Assembly (NCBI RefSeq): GCF_030269305.1
Contig: NZ_BSTC01000010.1
Coordinates: 1 to 64,000 of the forward strand
Direction: 5' to 3'
Source: Kineosporia sp. NBRC 101731
GTDB taxonomy: Bacteria; Actinomycetota; Actinomycetes; Actinomycetales; Kineosporiaceae
DNA length: 64,000 bases
How positions within the stretch are numbered: the first letter of the stretch is position 1; every line of letters begins with the position of its first letter. Of this stretch, positions 62,632-64,000 are shown piece by piece. The translations under genes were made by a program, and so were the position numbers. A model generated the notes under the pieces. The model saw only the letters and a list, made by a program, of their open reading frames with translations, was not told the DNA's origin and ran no database searches.

Positions 62632-63549
62632 CTAAAGCCCCATCGACGCGAACGTGTCGCACTGGTCGATGTCGCCGCTGGAGTAGCCGGTGGTGAACCA
62701 CTGCTTGCGCTGGGCCGCCGAACCGTGGGTCCAGGAGTCCTGGTCGACCCGGCCGGTCGCCTTCTTCTGGATGCGGTCGTCGCCCACGGCCTGCGCGGCC
62801 TTCTGCGCCTCGGCGATGTTGGCCTTGGTCAGGTCGATACCGCTCTTGCGCTGGTCGGCCAGCGTCGACCAGACCCCGGCGTAGCAGTCGGCCTGGAGTT
62901 CCATCGCGACCGAGTACTCGTTCTCCTGCTTCGGGTTCTTCTGCTGGGCCTGGCGCACCTGCTCCTCGGTGCCCAGCAGCGTCTGCAGGTGGTGGCCGTA
63001 CTCGTGGGCCAGGATGTAGGCCTGTGCGAACTCGCCCTCGGCCCCGTACTCCTTCTGCAGCTGGTCGAGGAAGTTCAGGTCCAGGAAGATCTCCTCGCCG
63101 GAGGGGCAGTAGAACGGCCCGACCTGTGAGGACGCCTGGCCGCAGCCGGTGCTCACGGCGTCGTCGAAGAACGCCAGCTGGGGCGCGTGATAGTCCAGGC
63201 CGCGCCGGGCGAACTCGTCCTCCCAGGTGTTGTCCGCGATGTCGTAGACCTTGATCAGCCGGCAGTCGGTGTACTCGTCCAGGGCGCCCTGGGTGTTGCA
63301 GCGGTCGGACAGTTCCTGCCGTGATTCCTGCTTGCCGGTGCTGTTGGCACTGCCCGCGCCCAGCTGCGGCAGACCACTGCCACCGCCGTCGCCGGACCCA
63401 CCGCCGAGCACGGCCACCAGCAGGTAGATCACCAGACCCACCACACCGGCACCACCGCCGATGGCGAGGCCACCGCCGGCCACTCCCATGCCGCGGCGGT
63501 CGTCCACGCCACCGACGTCCACCCGATCGTCGTCGAACTCGATACCCAC
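62632..63549 (-). CDS. Neutral zinc metallopeptidase (YpfJ/KPN_02809 family)
   Basis: A 305-residue single-helix membrane protein. It begins with an acidic/Arg stretch (IEFDDDRVDVGGVDDRRG), then a Gly-rich helix (about residues 25-50) and a large external domain. The zinc motif is HEYGHH near residue 170, with a further ELQADCYAG segment supplying Glu. The GTG at 63549 has AGGGG eight bases upstream and gives the normal family N-terminus; longer in-frame extensions lack support. Function in bacteria is largely unknown. It diverges from the ABC-F gene and its stop lies five bases from the cyclase stop. Confidence 0.88.
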   Translation of the reverse strand: MGIEFDDDRVDVGGVDDRRGMGVAGGGLAIGGGAGVVGLVIYLLVAVLGGGSGDGGGSGLPQLGAGSANSTGKQESRQELSDRCNTQGALDEYTDCRLIKVYDIADNTWEDEFARRGLDYHAPQLAFFDDAVSTGCGQASSQVGPFYCPSGEEIFLDLNFLDQLQKEYGAEGEFAQAYILAHEYGHHLQTLLGTEEQVRQAQQKNPKQENEYSVAMELQADCYAGVWSTLADQRKSGIDLTKANIAEAQKAAQAVGDDRIQKKATGRVDQDSWTHGSAAQRKQWFTTGYSSGDIDQCDTFASMGL

Positions 63550-63692
63550 CCGCGTTACCCCTGTCCTGACAGCAATGAGCGGGCCGGTCCCTGCGCCCGC
63601 GTAGAATGCTGCCACCACCTTTGGTCCGGTTCGACTGCTGCTGCACACCGGGCACCTCAGTCCCAGACCTTTCGCAGGAGCCGTACCCACCC

Positions 63693-64000
63693 ATGATCAC
63701 TGCCTCCGGTGTAGAGCTGCGCGCCGGCTCACGACTTCTCGTCGAGAACGCCAACTTCCGTGTCGGCCCAGGTCAGCGCGTCGGACTGGTCGGCCGCAAC
63801 GGCGCCGGGAAGACCACTCTGACCAAGGTTCTGGCCGGGGAGGGGCAGCCCGCCGCGGGCACCGTCTCCCGTAGCGGCGAGGTCGGATATCTGCCGCAGG
63901 ACCCGCGCACCGCAGACCTCACGATCCTGGCCCGCGACCGGGTGCTCAGTGCCCGGGGGCTGGACGAGGTGATCCGGAACATGCGGGTGGCCGAGGGCGA
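63693..64000 (+). CDS. ABC-F family ATPase, 5' part
   Basis: The first 102 codons of an ABC-F ATPase, cut by the window end. It opens with ITASGVELRAGSRLLVENAN and a Walker A GRNGAGKTT near residue 35, followed by VGYLPQDP. ABC-F proteins have two ATPase domains and act on ribosomes (translation factors such as EttA, or antibiotic protection). Actinobacteria often carry one near suf. Which subgroup it belongs to cannot be told from this part. Confidence 0.88.
   Translation, partial: MITASGVELRAGSRLLVENANFRVGPGQRVGLVGRNGAGKTTLTKVLAGEGQPAAGTVSRSGEVGYLPQDPRTADLTILARDRVLSARGLDEVIRNMRVAEG

Overview
The window is very GC-rich, with strong G/C preference at codon third positions and frequent GTG and TTG starts. 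Its gene content includes a SigK/RskA pair, an IdeR/DtxR-type iron box, a SufR-led suf operon, a DUF222 protein and an ABC-F ATPase. All of this points to a free-living, soil-type actinobacterium (Actinomycetota). I cannot name the genus with confidence. No rRNA, tRNA, CRISPR array, prophage or insertion sequence is visible.

Layout. 1-651: the 5' part of a DUF222 (13E12-repeat-like) gene, cut by the window edge. 801-8482: core genes, namely SbcC/SbcD, a glutamate-cysteine ligase family enzyme and CorA. 8550-10620: a SigK-like sigma factor, its RskA-like membrane anti-sigma factor and a secreted fasciclin lipoprotein, the same trio as the mycobacterial SigK/MPT83 system. 10748-11476: a PilZ-like protein. 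11510-17059: a TIM-barrel isomerase-like gene diverging from an iron-siderophore ABC importer. The importer has an iron-box-like sequence at its start and a FadR-type regulator as its last gene.

17066-49895 is a roughly 33 kb accessory catabolic region. It holds (i) an acetamidase/formamidase-like gene, a fused self-sufficient P450 and a zinc alcohol dehydrogenase; (ii) a seven-gene plus-strand operon of aldehyde dehydrogenase, PucR-type regulator, amidohydrolase and a complete BMP-type nucleoside-like ABC importer; (iii) an aldo/keto reductase; (iv) a six-gene aromatic ring-cleavage operon (VOC, SnoaL-like, Rieske oxygenase alpha and beta, extradiol dioxygenase, M20 hydrolase) ending in a perfect 18-bp terminator hairpin; (v) a 43-codon small ORF with its own promoter and palindrome in front of a TauD-type dioxygenase; (vi) a YtcJ-type amidohydrolase; and (vii) an eleven-gene minus-strand operon joining a dipeptide-type ABC importer to an alpha/beta hydrolase, amidohydrolase, cytidine-deaminase-like enzyme, creatininase-like enzyme, cyclase-family hydrolase and gamma-glutamyltransferase. 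Most neighbours overlap by 4 bp (ATGA/GTGA), so translational coupling is the rule.

50292-51118 holds a DoxX-like microprotein gene with a perfect terminator, and a flavoprotein. From 51320 onward the core genome resumes: an ABC-2 exporter divergent from sufR, then sufB-sufD-Rieske ferredoxin-sufC, a large hairpin, then sufS-sufU-sufT. Two tandem GGDEF diguanylate cyclases, a neutral zinc metallopeptidase and the start of an ABC-F ATPase follow.

Most notable: the promoter-operator-small ORF-TauD unit at 37456-37778; an intergenic repeat family sharing a GTTTTGCATGATCACG core at four sites (18224-18306, 37784-37803, 39459-39494, 51198-51269); a repeat-expanded insert in SbcC; and two catabolic operons whose substrates cannot be read from known pathways.
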